Shown here: piece after piece, positions 35,699 to 45,861 of the stretch
Numbering within the stretch: the first letter of the stretch is position 1
How the letters are laid out: every line of letters begins with the position of its first letter
From: Pseudomonas graminis
Lineage (GTDB): Bacteria; Pseudomonadota; Gammaproteobacteria; Pseudomonadales; Pseudomonadaceae
Length of the DNA: 64,000 bases
Assembly (NCBI RefSeq): GCF_002093745.1
Contig: NZ_MTSB01000023.1
Coordinates: forward strand, 3,855-67,854
Direction of reading: 5' to 3'
The notes under the pieces: model-generated
Databases searched by the model: none
Told to the model about the DNA's origin: nothing
The model's input: only the letters and a program-made list of their open reading frames with translations
Position numbers and translations under genes: made by a program

Positions 35699-35875
35699 TT
35701 AACCCTCGACTCGCAGCATGTAGTAAGCCTTGTTGATCATCCCGCGATTTTCGGGAGTATCCAGGACTTCTACAGTGTGACCGATGCGACGCAGACCCAA
35801 ACCCTTAATGCACAATCTGTGATTAGGGATGCGGCCGGTCATGCTTTTGATCAGCGTTACTTTAACGGTAGCCAT
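35699..35875 (-). CDS. rpmD: 50S ribosomal protein L30
   Basis: A 58-residue protein (ATG at 35873-35875, TAA at 35699-35701) beginning [20 protein letters not shown], with [20 protein letters not shown]. It belongs to the L30/L7e family of large-subunit surface proteins. It fits exactly between rpsE and rplO, with 2-3 base gaps. Confidence 0.96.
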   Translation of the reverse strand: MATVKVTLIKSMTGRIPNHRLCIKGLGLRRIGHTVEVLDTPENRGMINKAYYMLRVEG

Positions 35876-35877
35876 GA

Positions 35878-36378
35878 TCAGATGATCTCCTCAACACGCT
35901 TGCCACGTTTGGCAGCGATGGACTCAGGAGACTGCATGCCCTTCAAACCCTTGAAAGTGGCGTGAACCACGTTTACAGGGTTAGTCGAACCGTAGCACTT
36001 GGCCAATACGTTCTGCACACCGGCAACTTCCAGCACTGCGCGCATTGCGCCGCCAGCGATGATACCGGTACCTTCAGAAGCAGGCTGCATGTACACCTTG
36101 GAGGCGCCATGAGCAGACTTCATTGCGTACTGCAGGGTAGTGCCGTTCAGATCAACCTGAATCATGTTGCGACGAGCAGCTTCCATCGCCTTCTGGATCG
36201 CAGCAGGCACTTCACGTGACTTGCCACGGCCGAAGCCAACACGCCCTTTACCATCACCCACTACGGTCAACGCAGTGAAAGTGAAGATACGGCCGCCTTT
36301 TACGGTTTTGGCCACGCGGTTAACTTGAACCAGCTTCTCGATGTAGCCTTCGTCGCGTTTTTGGTCGTGATTTGACAT
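35878..36378 (-). CDS. rpsE: 30S ribosomal protein S5
   Basis: A 166-residue protein with the N-terminal dsRNA-binding-like domain ([40 protein letters not shown]) and a C-terminal S5 fold. It helps decoding accuracy and mRNA helicase activity at the entry pore. The segment [18 protein letters not shown] is wild type, without the changes known for spectinomycin resistance. Third from last of the spc ribosomal genes. Confidence 0.98.
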   Translation of the reverse strand: MSNHDQKRDEGYIEKLVQVNRVAKTVKGGRIFTFTALTVVGDGKGRVGFGRGKSREVPAAIQKAMEAARRNMIQVDLNGTTLQYAMKSAHGASKVYMQPASEGTGIIAGGAMRAVLEVAGVQNVLAKCYGSTNPVNVVHATFKGLKGMQSPESIAAKRGKRVEEII

Positions 36379-36381
36379 AAC

Positions 36382-36732
36382 TTAGAACTCCAGCCCGCCT
36401 TCACGAGCAGCATCAGCCAGCGCTTTGACACGGCCGTGGTACTTGAAGCCAGAACGGTCGAAAGCGACTTGCGATACACCCGCGGCTTTCGCGCGCTCGG
36501 CGACCAGCTTGCCAACCTTAGTGGCCGCGTCGATGTTGCCAGTGGCGCCATCACGCAGTTCTTTGTCCAAAGTCGAGGCACTTGCCAGGACTTTGCTGCC
36601 GTCGGCCGAGATGACCTGGGCATAAATGTGCTGCGAAGAGCGGTGCACGCAGAGACGCACGACTTCTAGCTCGTGCATTTTCAGGCGTGCTTTGCGAGCG
36701 CGACGCAGTCGGGTAACTTTTTTGACGGTCAT
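36382..36732 (-). CDS. rplR: 50S ribosomal protein L18
   Basis: A 116-residue 5S rRNA-binding protein; [33 protein letters not shown] and the C-terminal [26 protein letters not shown] are characteristic (split by intervening residues). With L5 and L25 it forms the central protuberance. Gap of 3 bases to rpsE and 10 to rplF. Confidence 0.97.
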   Translation of the reverse strand: MTVKKVTRLRRARKARLKMHELEVVRLCVHRSSQHIYAQVISADGSKVLASASTLDKELRDGATGNIDAATKVGKLVAERAKAAGVSQVAFDRSGFKYHGRVKALADAAREGGLEF

Positions 36733-36742
36733 TTGCTATGCC

Positions 36743-37276
36743 CTACTTCTTCTTGGCTTCTTTACGGCGGACGACTTCGTCCGCGTAACGCACACCTTTG
36801 CCTTTGTAAGGCTCAGGACGGCGGAAGTCGCGGATCTCAGCGGCCACTTGACCAACCAACTGCTTATCGATACCGCGAATCAGGATATCGGTCTGGCTGG
36901 GGGTCTCAGCGGTGATGCCATTCGGCAATTCATAGTCCACCGGGTGCGAGAAGCCAAGTGCAAGGTTCAGGACCGTGCCTTTTGCTTGCGCCTTGTAACC
37001 AACACCGACCAGCTGGAGCTTACGCTCGAAGCCTTGGCTTACGCCCTGGACCATGTTGTTAACCAGTGCACGAGTGGTGCCGGCCATTGCGCGGGTTTGT
37101 TGATCGCCATTGCGAGCAGCGAAACGCAGCTCACCAGCTTCTTCAACAATCTCAACAGACGAATGGACGTTCAGTTCTAGAGTGCCCTTAGCACCCTTCA
37201 CCGAAAGTTGCTGGCCGACGAGTTTGACTTCGACGCCGGATGGCAACTTAACGGGGTTCTTAGCTACGCGTGACAT
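36743..37276 (-). CDS. rplF: 50S ribosomal protein L6
   Basis: A 177-residue protein with two tandem L6 folds; it starts [19 protein letters not shown] and has the C-terminal signature [19 protein letters not shown] followed by [14 protein letters not shown]. It binds near the sarcin-ricin region of 23S rRNA where elongation factors dock. In the spc operon between rpsH and rplR. Confidence 0.98.
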   Translation of the reverse strand: MSRVAKNPVKLPSGVEVKLVGQQLSVKGAKGTLELNVHSSVEIVEEAGELRFAARNGDQQTRAMAGTTRALVNNMVQGVSQGFERKLQLVGVGYKAQAKGTVLNLALGFSHPVDYELPNGITAETPSQTDILIRGIDKQLVGQVAAEIRDFRRPEPYKGKGVRYADEVVRRKEAKKK

Positions 37277-37288
37277 GCTTATCCCCCC

Positions 37289-37681
37289 TTAGAACACAGT
37301 GCAAAGCACTTCGCCACCGACACCGGCAGCGCGCGCAGCACGATCCGTCATCACACCTTTACTGGTGGAGACGATAGACACACCAAGACCGCCACGAACT
37401 TTCGGCAGATCATCGGAGGACTTGTACTGACGCAAGCCTGGGCGGCTGACGCGCTTAACCTCTTCGATGACCGGACGGCCTTCGAAGTACTTAAGCTCGA
37501 TGGACAGCGAGGATTTAACTTCGCTGCTGATCTGATAACCCGCAATGTAGCCTTCGTCCTTCAGGACTTTTGCTACAGCAACCTTCAACGTGGAAGATGG
37601 CATGCTTACGACGGGCTTTTCAGCCATCTGGGCATTACGGATACGAGTTAGCATGTCCGCTAACGGGTCCTGCATACTCAT
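37289..37681 (-). CDS. rpsH: 30S ribosomal protein S8
   Basis: A 130-residue protein, [18 protein letters not shown], with the C-terminal motif [20 protein letters not shown]. It binds the central domain of 16S rRNA and, in E. coli, represses the spc operon. It is separated from rpsN by an unusually long gap of 214 bases that contains a 13-bp stem hairpin. Confidence 0.98.
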   Translation of the reverse strand: MSMQDPLADMLTRIRNAQMAEKPVVSMPSSTLKVAVAKVLKDEGYIAGYQISSEVKSSLSIELKYFEGRPVIEEVKRVSRPGLRQYKSSDDLPKVRGGLGVSIVSTSKGVMTDRAARAAGVGGEVLCTVF

Positions 37682-37802
37682 GGGCTAGACGCTCCTAAAA
37701 CAAAATAATTAGCCTTGCGGCTACAGCTTGATCGCCGAGAACTTCCGGGCAAGTGAAAACACGGGCTCAGGCGAGCCGGCAATTCTAGCCCTACCCCGGA
37801 AA

Positions 37803-37832
37803 TGAATCAAGCCCCAAAAGGGGCTTGATTCA
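37803..37832 (-). other. Strong intra-operon hairpin between rpsN and rpsH
   Basis: Perfect 13-bp inverted repeat TGAATCAAGCCCC - AAAA - GGGGCTTGATTCA in the 214-base gap 37682-37895. Further pairings flank it, for example CCGGT/ACCGG at about 37852-37876. There is no long T-run after the stem on the minus strand (TTTCC only), so full termination is unlikely; it may be an attenuator, an mRNA processing site, or a regulatory target within the spc transcript. Confidence 0.65.
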
Positions 37833-37895
37833 AATTCAGGCTCCGGCCCGACCGGTGACTTTCGCAACCGGAAGGGACGAAACGAGAGGTGCGCC

Positions 37896-38201
37896 TTACC
37901 AGCTGGCTTTAACCAGACCTGGAACGTCGCCACGCATAGCCGCTTCACGCAGCTTGTTACGGCCGAGGCCGAACTTGCGATAGACGCCGTGTGGACGACC
38001 AGTGATGCGGCAACGGTTACGCATGCGCGCAGCGCTTGCATCACGTGGTTGCTTCTGCAGGGCTACGGTAGCTTCCCAACGCGCTTCTGGACTGGCGTTC
38101 AGATCAACGATGATAGCTTTCAGCTCTGCACGCTTCTTGGCGTACTTGGCAACGGTGAGCTGACGCTTCAGCTCACGGTTTTTCATGCTCTTCTTGGCCA
38201 T
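37896..38201 (-). CDS. rpsN: 30S ribosomal protein S14 (zinc-free form)
   Basis: A 101-residue protein starting [20 protein letters not shown], and ending [31 protein letters not shown]. It is the long C- form: the zinc-binding CxxC...CxxC of the short S14 is absent. It is located in the head of the small subunit. The start at 38199-38201 is used; 22 residues upstream in frame have no similarity. Confidence 0.97.
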
Positions 38202-38214
38202 TTTCCTACTCCAA

Positions 38215-38754
38215 TCAGTTGCGGAACGGGAATTTGAAAGCACGCAGCAATGCGCGACCTTCGTCATCGTTCTTGGCAGTGGTGGTCAGGGTAATGTCCA
38301 GACCGCGGAGAGCATCGATCTTGTCGTAATCGATTTCCGGGAAAATGATCTGCTCTTTTACGCCCATGCTGTAGTTACCACGACCATCGAAGGACTTGGC
38401 ATTCAGGCCGCGGAAGTCGCGAACCCGAGGCAGGGAGATCGACAGCAGACGATCCAGGAATTCATACATACGATCGCGGCGCAGAGTCACTTTGACGCCG
38501 ATCGGCCAACCTTCACGGACTTTAAAGCCAGCGATGGATTTCCGAGCGTAAGTCACAACGACTTTTTGACCGGTGATCTTTTCCAGGTCAGCCACAGCGT
38601 GCTCGATGATTTTCTTGTCACCGATCGCTTCGCCCAGACCCATGTTCAGGGTAATTTTAGTAACGCGCGGAACTTCCATCACGTTCGAGAGCTTAAGTTC
38701 TTCTTTAAGCTTCGGAGCGATTTCCTTCCGGTAAATCTCTTTTAGTCGTGCCAT
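38215..38754 (-). CDS. rplE: 50S ribosomal protein L5
   Basis: A 179-residue protein, [20 protein letters not shown], with the family segment [20 protein letters not shown] and ending FKFPFRN. It binds 5S rRNA and contacts P-site tRNA. In the spc operon between rplX and rpsN. Confidence 0.98.
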
Positions 38755-38774
38755 GGTCTTCTACCTAGCAGTGT

Positions 38775-39089
38775 TCAAGCATCAACCGCTTTTTGGGTCG
38801 ACTTGAAGACACGAATTTTCTTGCCGTCTTCAACTTTGAAACCAACGCGATCAGCCTTGTTGGTTGCGCCGTTGAAAATGGCGACGTTGGAAGCGTGCAG
38901 TGGCGCTTCTTTCTCGACGATACCGCCCTGTACGCCCGACATCGGGTTTGGCTTGGTATGACGCTTCACCAGGTTGATCCCACCAACGACCAGACGGTCG
39001 TCAGCGAGAACCTTGAGCACCTTACCGCGCTTACCTTTGTCTTTGCCGGCGATCACGATGATCTCGTCGTCACGACGAATCTTTTGCAT
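38775..39089 (-). CDS. rplX: 50S ribosomal protein L24
   Basis: A 104-residue protein with the KOW motif at the N-terminus ([20 protein letters not shown]). It is an assembly initiator that binds the 5' end of 23S rRNA. It follows rplN by 11 bases. Confidence 0.98.
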   Translation of the reverse strand: MQKIRRDDEIIVIAGKDKGKRGKVLKVLADDRLVVGGINLVKRHTKPNPMSGVQGGIVEKEAPLHASNVAIFNGATNKADRVGFKVEDGKKIRVFKSTQKAVDA

Positions 39090-39100
39090 TTCGGATCTCC

Positions 39101-39469
39101 TTAGAGCACTTCTGGGGCGAGCGAGACGATCTTCATGAACTTCTCAGTACGAAGTTCACGGGTCACTGGCCCAAAGATACGGGTACCGATCGGCTCTTGC
39201 TTGTTGTTCAACAGAACAGCAGCGTTGCCATCGAAGCGGATGATGGAGCCGTCTGCACGACGAACACCATGGCGAGTGCGGACTACGACAGCAGTCATCA
39301 CTTGGCCTTTCTTCACCTTGCCGCGAGGAATTGCTTCCTTGACGGTCACTTTGATGATGTCACCGATACCAGCGTAACGACGATGGGAGCCACCCAGCAC
39401 CTTGATGCACATAACACGGCGAGCGCCGCTGTTATCGGCCACATCGAGCATGGATTGAGTCTGAATCAT
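39101..39469 (-). CDS. rplN: 50S ribosomal protein L14
   Basis: A 122-residue protein, [20 protein letters not shown], with [20 protein letters not shown]. It lies at the subunit interface. First gene of the spc group after rpsQ; the 23-base gap between rpsQ and rplN shows no clear promoter. Confidence 0.98.
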   Translation of the reverse strand: MIQTQSMLDVADNSGARRVMCIKVLGGSHRRYAGIGDIIKVTVKEAIPRGKVKKGQVMTAVVVRTRHGVRRADGSIIRFDGNAAVLLNNKQEPIGTRIFGPVTRELRTEKFMKIVSLAPEVL

Positions 39470-39492
39470 ATAATTTCTCCGACCCCTAGCCC

Positions 39493-39759
39493 TTAGACTT
39501 CCACAGCGCGTTCGAGGATATCAACCAACGCCCAAGACTTGGTCTTGGCTACGGGACGGGTTTCACGAATAGTGACCTTGTCGCCGATATGGCATTGATT
39601 GGTTTCGTCGTGTGCGTGCAGCTTAGTCGAACGCTTAACGTATTTACCGTAGATCGGGTGCTTTACGCGACGCTCGATCAGAACGGTGATGGTCTTGTCC
39701 ATCTTGTCGCTGACAACACGGCCAGTCAGCGTACGGACAGTTTTTTCGGCTTCAGCCAT
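39493..39759 (-). CDS. rpsQ: 30S ribosomal protein S17
   Basis: An 88-residue OB-fold protein, [20 protein letters not shown], with [20 protein letters not shown] and [18 protein letters not shown]. It binds 16S rRNA early in assembly. It is the last gene of the S10 operon, 2 bases after rpmC. Confidence 0.98.
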   Translation of the reverse strand: MAEAEKTVRTLTGRVVSDKMDKTITVLIERRVKHPIYGKYVKRSTKLHAHDETNQCHIGDKVTIRETRPVAKTKSWALVDILERAVEV

Positions 39760-39761
39760 GA

Positions 39762-39953
39762 TTACTTACCTGCCTGCTGGTTGAGCACAGTTTTCACGCG
39801 AGCGATGTCACGCTTAACTTGCGAGAGCAGATGAGACTGCCCCAACTGGCCAGTTGCTTTCTGCATACGCAGATTGAACTGGTCGCGCAGCAGGCCGAGC
39901 AGTTGCTCGTTCAGCTGCTGTGCTGATTTTTCACGAAGTTCATTCGCTTTCAT
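39762..39953 (-). CDS. rpmC: 50S ribosomal protein L29
   Basis: A 63-residue helical hairpin protein, [20 protein letters not shown], located near the nascent-chain tunnel exit. The ATG at 39951-39953 shares one base with the rplP stop (TGATG overlap); a GTG one codon upstream is possible but less likely. Confidence 0.97.
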
Positions 39954-40366
39954 CACATCACCGTCCGCTTAACAAAGGAGGTGGCGAGCGGCAGCTTTGC
40001 AGCAGCCAGGGCGAAAGCCTCACGCGCCAGCTCTTCAGTAACACCCTCGATTTCATACAGGACTTTGCCTGGCTGAATCTGGGCAACCCAGTACTCCACG
40101 TTACCTTTACCTTTACCCATCCGAACTTCGAGTGGCTTTTTGGTGACAGGCTTGTCCGGGAACACACGGATCCAGATCTTGCCGCCACGTTTAACGTGAC
40201 GGGTCAGAGCACGACGCGCTGACTCGATCTGACGAGCGGTGAGACGACCACGAGCTACAGACTTCAGCGCGAACTCGCCGAAGCTGACTTTGCTACCGCG
40301 CAGTGCCAGACCACGGTTGTGGCCGGTCATCTGCTTGCGGAACTTCGTACGCTTTGGTTGCAACAT
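39953..40366 (-). CDS. rplP: 50S ribosomal protein L16
   Basis: A 137-residue protein with [20 protein letters not shown] at the N-terminus and [20 protein letters not shown], close to the A-site tRNA. The Arg in the conserved MTGHNRG loop, hydroxylated in E. coli, is present. S10 operon. Confidence 0.98.
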
Positions 40367-40378
40367 TTGGCGTACCCC

Positions 40379-41065
40379 TTACTTAGCAGCTTTTTTACGA
40401 GGCGCTGGTGCTTGTGGTTTCAGTTCTTCTTGGCGACCACCAATTACTTCGCCTTTGAAGATCCAAACCTTTACACCGATCACACCGTAAGTGGTGTGAG
40501 CTTCGTAGTTGGCATAGTCGATGTCGGCACGCAGGGTGTGCAGTGGCACACGACCTTCGCGATACCATTCAGTACGTGCGATTTCAGCACCGCCGAGACG
40601 ACCGCTCACTTGGATTTTGATGCCTTTGGCACCAATGCGCATGGCGTTCTGAACAGCGCGCTTCATAGCGCGACGGAACATTACACGACGCTCCAGCTGC
40701 TGAGCTACGCTCTGCGCAACCAGCATACCGTCGAGCTCCGGCTTACGGATCTCTTCGATATTGATGTGCACAGGCACACCCATTTGCTTGGTCAGGTCCT
40801 GACGCAGTTTCTCAACATCTTCACCTTTCTTCCCGATAACGATACCTGGACGAGCGGTGTGGATGGTGATACGTGCTGTCTGAGCCGGACGATGGATATC
40901 GATACGGCTGACGGACGCGCTTTTTAATTTGTCTTGGAGGTACTCACGCACTTTCAGATCAGCGAACAAATAGTCCGCATAAGTCCGACCGTCTGCGTAC
41001 CAGACGGAGGTGTGCTCCTTGACGATTCCCAGGCGAATGCCAATGGGATGTACTTTCTGACCCAT
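40379..41065 (-). CDS. rpsC: 30S ribosomal protein S3
   Basis: A 228-residue protein starting [20 protein letters not shown] with a KH domain ([20 protein letters not shown]) and a C-terminal S3 domain. It forms part of the mRNA entry tunnel. The start at 41063-41065 is supported by homology; 28 upstream in-frame residues are not part of the family. Confidence 0.98.
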
Positions 41066-41078
41066 CTCTTCGACTCCG

Positions 41079-41411
41079 TTACTTGTCAGCAACCTTGACA
41101 GTGATATGGCAAGACCGCTTGACGATGCGATCAGCACGGCCTTTAGCACGTGGCATGATGCGCTTCAGCGAACGCCCTTCGTTGACGAAAACGGTGGAGA
41201 CCTTAAGGTCATCAACGTCTGCGCCTTCGTTATGCTCGGCGTTGGCTACAGCCGACTCCAGCACTTTCTTCAGGATCTCGGCGGCTTTCTTACTGCTGAA
41301 AGCCAACAGGTTGAGCGCTTCGCCCACCTTCTTCCCGCGGATCTGGTCGGCGACCAAGCGGGCTTTCTGGGCGGAGATTCGAGCGCCCGACAACTTAGCG
41401 GCTACTTCCAT
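41079..41411 (-). CDS. rplV: 50S ribosomal protein L22
   Basis: A 110-residue protein whose beta-hairpin lines the exit tunnel ([20 protein letters not shown]). No deletion of the type associated with macrolide resistance is seen in the MPRAKGRA segment. S10 operon, between rpsS and rpsC. Confidence 0.98.
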
Positions 41412-41424
41412 CGTTCCTTACCCC

Positions 41425-41700
41425 TTAACGCTTGGCTTTCTTGTCTGCCACGTGCCCACGATATGTGCGGGTACCGGCAAACTCGCCTAGTTTATGGCCG
41501 ACCATGTCTTCGTTCACAAGAACGGGAACATGTTGACGACCGTTATGCACTGCAATGGTCAAACCGACCATTTGTGGCAGGATCATCGAACGACGCGACC
41601 AGGTTTTAACTGGTTTGCGATCGTTCTTTTCCGCCGCCACTTCGATCTTCTTCAGTAGGTGAAGATCAATAAAAGGACCTTTTTTCAGAGAACGTGGCAC
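41425..41700 (-). CDS. rpsS: 30S ribosomal protein S19
   Basis: A 91-residue protein, [20 protein letters not shown], with the S19 signature [16 protein letters not shown]. It lies in the head of the small subunit next to S13. S10 operon. Confidence 0.98.
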   Translation of the reverse strand: MPRSLKKGPFIDLHLLKKIEVAAEKNDRKPVKTWSRRSMILPQMVGLTIAVHNGRQHVPVLVNEDMVGHKLGEFAGTRTYRGHVADKKAKR

Positions 41701-41716
41701 TGTCGTATCCCTCTAT

Positions 41717-42541
41717 TTACTTGCGACGACGGACGATCATTTTGTCGGTACGCTTATTACCACGAGTCTTCGCGCCCTTAGTCGGGAAGCCCCACGGCGA
41801 TACCGGATGACGACCACCAGAGGTACGACCTTCACCACCACCATGTGGGTGGTCAACCGGGTTCATGGCAACACCACGAACGGTTGGGCGAACGCCACGC
41901 CAGCGTTTGGCACCAGCTTTACCCAGCGAACGAAGGCTGTGCTCGGAGTTCGAGACTTCGCCAAGCGTTGCACGGCATTCAGCCAATACTTTACGCATTT
42001 CGCCGGAGCGAAGACGCAGGGTAACGTACACACCTTCACGAGCGATCAGCTGTGCCGAGGCACCAGCGGAGCGAGCGATCTGTGCGCCTTTACCTGGCTT
42101 CAGTTCGATGCCGTGTACGGTGCTACCAACTGGAATGTTGCGCAGTTGAAGAGCGTTGCCTGGCTTGATAGGTGCCAAAGCACCTGCAATCAGCTGGTCA
42201 CCAGCACTCACGCCTTTAGGGGCAATGATGTAGCGGCGTTCGCCGTCTGCGTAAAGCAGCAAAGCAATGTGTGCAGTACGGTTTGGATCGTATTCGATAC
42301 GCTCGACGGTGGCAGCGATGCCATCCTTGTCGTTGCGACGGAAATCGACCAGACGATAATGCTGTTTATGGCCACCACCGATATGACGGGTAGTAATACG
42401 ACCATTGTTGTTACGACCACCAGACTTCGATTTTTTCTCGAGCAGCGGTGCGTGAGGAGCGCCTTTATGCAGCTCCTGGTTGACCACCTTGACCACAAAA
42501 CGGCGGCCAGGGGAAGTCGGTTTGCATTTAACGATTGCCAT
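41717..42541 (-). CDS. rplB: 50S ribosomal protein L2
   Basis: A 274-residue primary 23S rRNA-binding protein, with the C-terminal signature [18 protein letters not shown] containing the conserved His needed for peptidyl-transferase activity. It is required for subunit association. S10 operon, between rplW and rpsS. Confidence 0.98.
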
Positions 42542-42555
42542 GATGCACCCCTTCC

Positions 42556-42855
42556 TTACTCAGCACTGCTGCTGAAATCGAGATCTTGGCCTGGCTGAAG
42601 GGAGATAACTGCCTTCTTCCAGTCATTACGCTTGCCCAGACCGCGAGCAGTGCGCTTGCTCTTACCCAGAACATTCAGGGTAGTAACACGCTCTACTTTC
42701 ACGCTGAACAGGCTTTCGACGGCCTTCTTGATTTCCAGCTTGGTTGCGTCAGTAGCAACCTTGAAAACGAACTGACCTTTTTTGTCTGCCAGAACCGTAG
42801 CCTTCTCGGAAACGTGCGGGCCAAGCAGAACTTTAAATACGCGTTCCTGGTTCAT
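42556..42855 (-). CDS. rplW: 50S ribosomal protein L23
   Basis: A 99-residue protein at the tunnel exit that docks trigger factor and signal recognition particle. Motifs: [20 protein letters not shown] and [19 protein letters not shown]. The start overlaps the rplD stop by 4 bases. Confidence 0.98.
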
Positions 42856-43454
42856 CCCAGCAGCTCCTCGAATTTCTTCACGGCCGACACAGTGATCAAC
42901 ACTTTGTCGTATGCGATCAGACTAACTGGATCGGAACCTTGAACATCACGTACATCGACGTGCGGCAGGTTACGAGCAGCCAGGTACAGATTTTGGTCAA
43001 CAGCGTCAGACACGATCAGGACGTCAGTCAGGCCCATGCCAGTCAGCTTGTTCAGCAAATCTTTGGTTTTCGGTGCTTCAACAGCGAAGTCCTGAACCAC
43101 GACCAGACGATCAGTACGAACCAGTTCAGCAAGAATGGAGCGCAGAGCTGCGCGATACATCTTCTTGTTGAGCTTCTGAGTGTGATCCTGAGGACGAGCT
43201 GCGAAAGTGGTACCGCCGCCACGCCAGATTGGGCTACGGATAGTACCGGCACGAGCACGGCCAGTACCTTTCTGACGCCACGGGCGCTTCCCGCCACCAC
43301 GAACGTAGGAACGGGCCTCTTGCCGCTTGCTACCCTGACGACCGCCAGCCATGTAGGCCACGACTGCCTGGTGAACCAGCGTCTCGTTGAATTCGCCGCC
43401 AAATGTCAGTTCGGAAACTTCGATTGCCTGAGCGTCATTTACATTTAATTGCAT
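42852..43454 (-). CDS. rplD: 50S ribosomal protein L4
   Basis: A 200-residue protein, with the tunnel loop [19 protein letters not shown] intact (a site of macrolide-resistance mutations, here wild type). In E. coli L4 represses the S10 operon by attenuation in the leader. It starts 12 bases after rplC. Confidence 0.98.
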
Positions 43455-43466
43455 GTCAGCTTCCCC

Positions 43467-44102
43467 TTAACCGCGAGCCTTGGCTGCCGGACGTACAACC
43501 AGGTTGCCGCCAGTAGCGCCAGGAACAGCACCCTTGACCAACAACAGATTGCGTTCAGCGTCCACGCGCACTACTTCGAGGGACTGCACGGTCACGCGTT
43601 CAGCGCCCATATGACCGGACATTTTTTTGCCCTTGAATACACGACCAGGAGTCTGGCACTGGCCGATAGAGCCTGGGACGCGGTGGGAGACGGAGTTACC
43701 GTGGGTATTGTCTTGACCACGGAAATTCCAACGCTTGATCGTACCCTGGAAGCCTTTACCTTTGGACTGACCGGTTACATCAACCAGTTGACCAGCAGCG
43801 AAGATTTCAGCGTTGATCTGATCGCCAGCCTGGTAGTCGCCTTCTTCAAGACGGAATTCCATGACGGTACGACCGGCGGCTACGTTCGCCTTGGCGAAGT
43901 GACCAGCCTGAGCGGCTGTAACACGCGAAGCACGACGCTCGCCTACAGTGACTTGCACTGCACGATAGCCATCGGTTTCTTCGGTTTTGAACTGAGTGAC
44001 GCGATTCGGCTCGATCTCAATGACCGTGACCGGAATGGAGACACCTTCTTCGGTGAAAATACGGGTCATACCGCATTTACGACCGACTACACCAATAGTC
44101 AT
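43467..44102 (-). CDS. rplC: 50S ribosomal protein L3
   Basis: A 211-residue protein starting [40 protein letters not shown] is the loop near the peptidyl-transferase centre. The Gln residue methylated in E. coli L3 lies in this loop (GQDNTHGN). The start at 44100-44102 is chosen; an upstream in-frame ATG adds 11 unrelated residues. Confidence 0.98.
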   Translation of the reverse strand: MTIGVVGRKCGMTRIFTEEGVSIPVTVIEIEPNRVTQFKTEETDGYRAVQVTVGERRASRVTAAQAGHFAKANVAAGRTVMEFRLEEGDYQAGDQINAEIFAAGQLVDVTGQSKGKGFQGTIKRWNFRGQDNTHGNSVSHRVPGSIGQCQTPGRVFKGKKMSGHMGAERVTVQSLEVVRVDAERNLLLVKGAVPGATGGNLVVRPAAKARG

Positions 44103-44183
44103 GTTGTAAACCTCATGAGTGTACGGGGCTTTCACCCGCTATGGCCGCCCATTTCAGAGCGTTACACGACTAAGACCCAAGTC

Positions 44184-44582
<399 letters not shown>

Positions 44583-44590
44583 TCAACCCA

Positions 44591-44625
44591 ATAAAAAAGC
44601 CCCCGCAGTGCGGGGGCTCTTTTTG
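44591..44625 (-). terminator. Terminator after tuf, end of the str operon
   Basis: GCCCCCGC-AGT-GCGGGGGC stem (44599-44606 and 44610-44617), with an A-run on the left that reads as a T-run on the minus strand. It separates the str operon from the S10 operon, about 100 bases before rpsJ. Confidence 0.92.
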
Positions 44626-44636
44626 GGAATCAACGC

Positions 44637-45830
44637 TTACGCGATGATTTTGGCTACGACGCCAGCGCCGACGGTACGACCGCCTTCACGGATTGCGAAA
44701 CGCAGACCATCTTCCATTGCGATTGGCTTGATCAGGGTAACGGAAACTTTAACGTTATCACCTGGCATAACCATTTCTACGCCTTCCGGCAGTTCGCAGC
44801 TACCGGTTACGTCGGTAGTACGGAAGTAGAACTGTGGACGGTAGCCTTTGAAGAACGGAGTGTGACGACCGCCTTCTTCCTTGCTCAGAACGTAGATTTC
44901 AGCTTCGAACTGAGTGTGCGGCTTGACGGTGCCTGGCTTGACCAGAACCTGGCCACGCTCAACGTCGTCACGCTTGGTGCCGCGCAGCAGGACGCCACAG
45001 TTCTCGCCAGCACGACCTTCGTCGAGCAGCTTACGGAACATTTCAACACCGGTGCAGGTGGTGACGGTAGTGTCACGCAGACCAACGATTTCCAGTGGAT
45101 CTTGAACCTTGACGATACCGCGCTCAACACGACCAGTCACAACAGTACCGCGACCAGAGATCGAGAATACGTCTTCGATTGGCATCAGGAACGGCTTGTC
45201 GGTCAGACGAACTGGCTCTGGGATGTAGCTGTCCAGAGTTTCAACCAGTTTACGAACGGCAGTGGTGCCCATTTCGTTGTCGTCTTTGCCTTCCAGAGCC
45301 ATACGAGCAGAACCGATGATGATCGGAGTGTCGTCGCCCGGGAAATCGTAAGTGCTGAGCAGGTCGCGAACTTCCATCTCAACCAGTTCCAGCAGCTCAG
45401 CGTCGTCTACCAGGTCAGCCTTGTTCAGGAAGACCACGATGTACGGAACGCCTACCTGACGGGACAGCAGGATGTGCTCACGAGTTTGTGGCATCGGACC
45501 ATCAGCAGCCGAACAAACCAGAATCGCGCCGTCCATCTGGGCAGCACCGGTGATCATGTTCTTCACGTAGTCAGCGTGACCTGGGCAGTCAACGTGAGCG
45601 TAGTGACGGATCAGCGAGTTGTATTCAACGTGCGCAGTGTTGATGGTGATACCACGAGCTTTTTCTTCTGGTGCGCTGTCGATCTTGTCGAAGTCAACAC
45701 GAGCCGAACCGAAAACTTCGGAGCAGACGCGAGTCAGAGCAGCGGTCAGTGTGGTTTTACCGTGGTCAACGTGACCAATGGTGCCAACGTTGACGTGCGG
45801 AAGGGAACGATCAAATTTTTCTTTAGCCAC
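44637..45830 (-). CDS. tuf: Elongation factor Tu
   Basis: A 397-residue GTPase that delivers aminoacyl-tRNA to the ribosome. G1 is GHVDHGKTT (19-27), followed by the effector region [13 protein letters not shown]3 DCPGHADY, G4 NKADLVDD and G5 SARMALEG; C-terminal beta-barrel domains 2 and 3 follow. It is the only tuf gene in the window: the second copy usual in pseudomonads, between tRNA-Thr and tRNA-Trp, is missing. It is the last gene of rpsL-rpsG-fusA-tuf. Confidence 0.99.
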   Translation of the reverse strand: MAKEKFDRSLPHVNVGTIGHVDHGKTTLTAALTRVCSEVFGSARVDFDKIDSAPEEKARGITINTAHVEYNSLIRHYAHVDCPGHADYVKNMITGAAQMDGAILVCSAADGPMPQTREHILLSRQVGVPYIVVFLNKADLVDDAELLELVEMEVRDLLSTYDFPGDDTPIIIGSARMALEGKDDNEMGTTAVRKLVETLDSYIPEPVRLTDKPFLMPIEDVFSISGRGTVVTGRVERGIVKVQDPLEIVGLRDTTVTTCTGVEMFRKLLDEGRAGENCGVLLRGTKRDDVERGQVLVKPGTVKPHTQFEAEIYVLSKEEGGRHTPFFKGYRPQFYFRTTDVTGSCELPEGVEMVMPGDNVKVSVTLIKPIAMEDGLRFAIREGGRTVGAGVVAKIIA

Positions 45831-45861
45831 GACAAATAACTCCTAGCCTAAAGGCGCTGAA

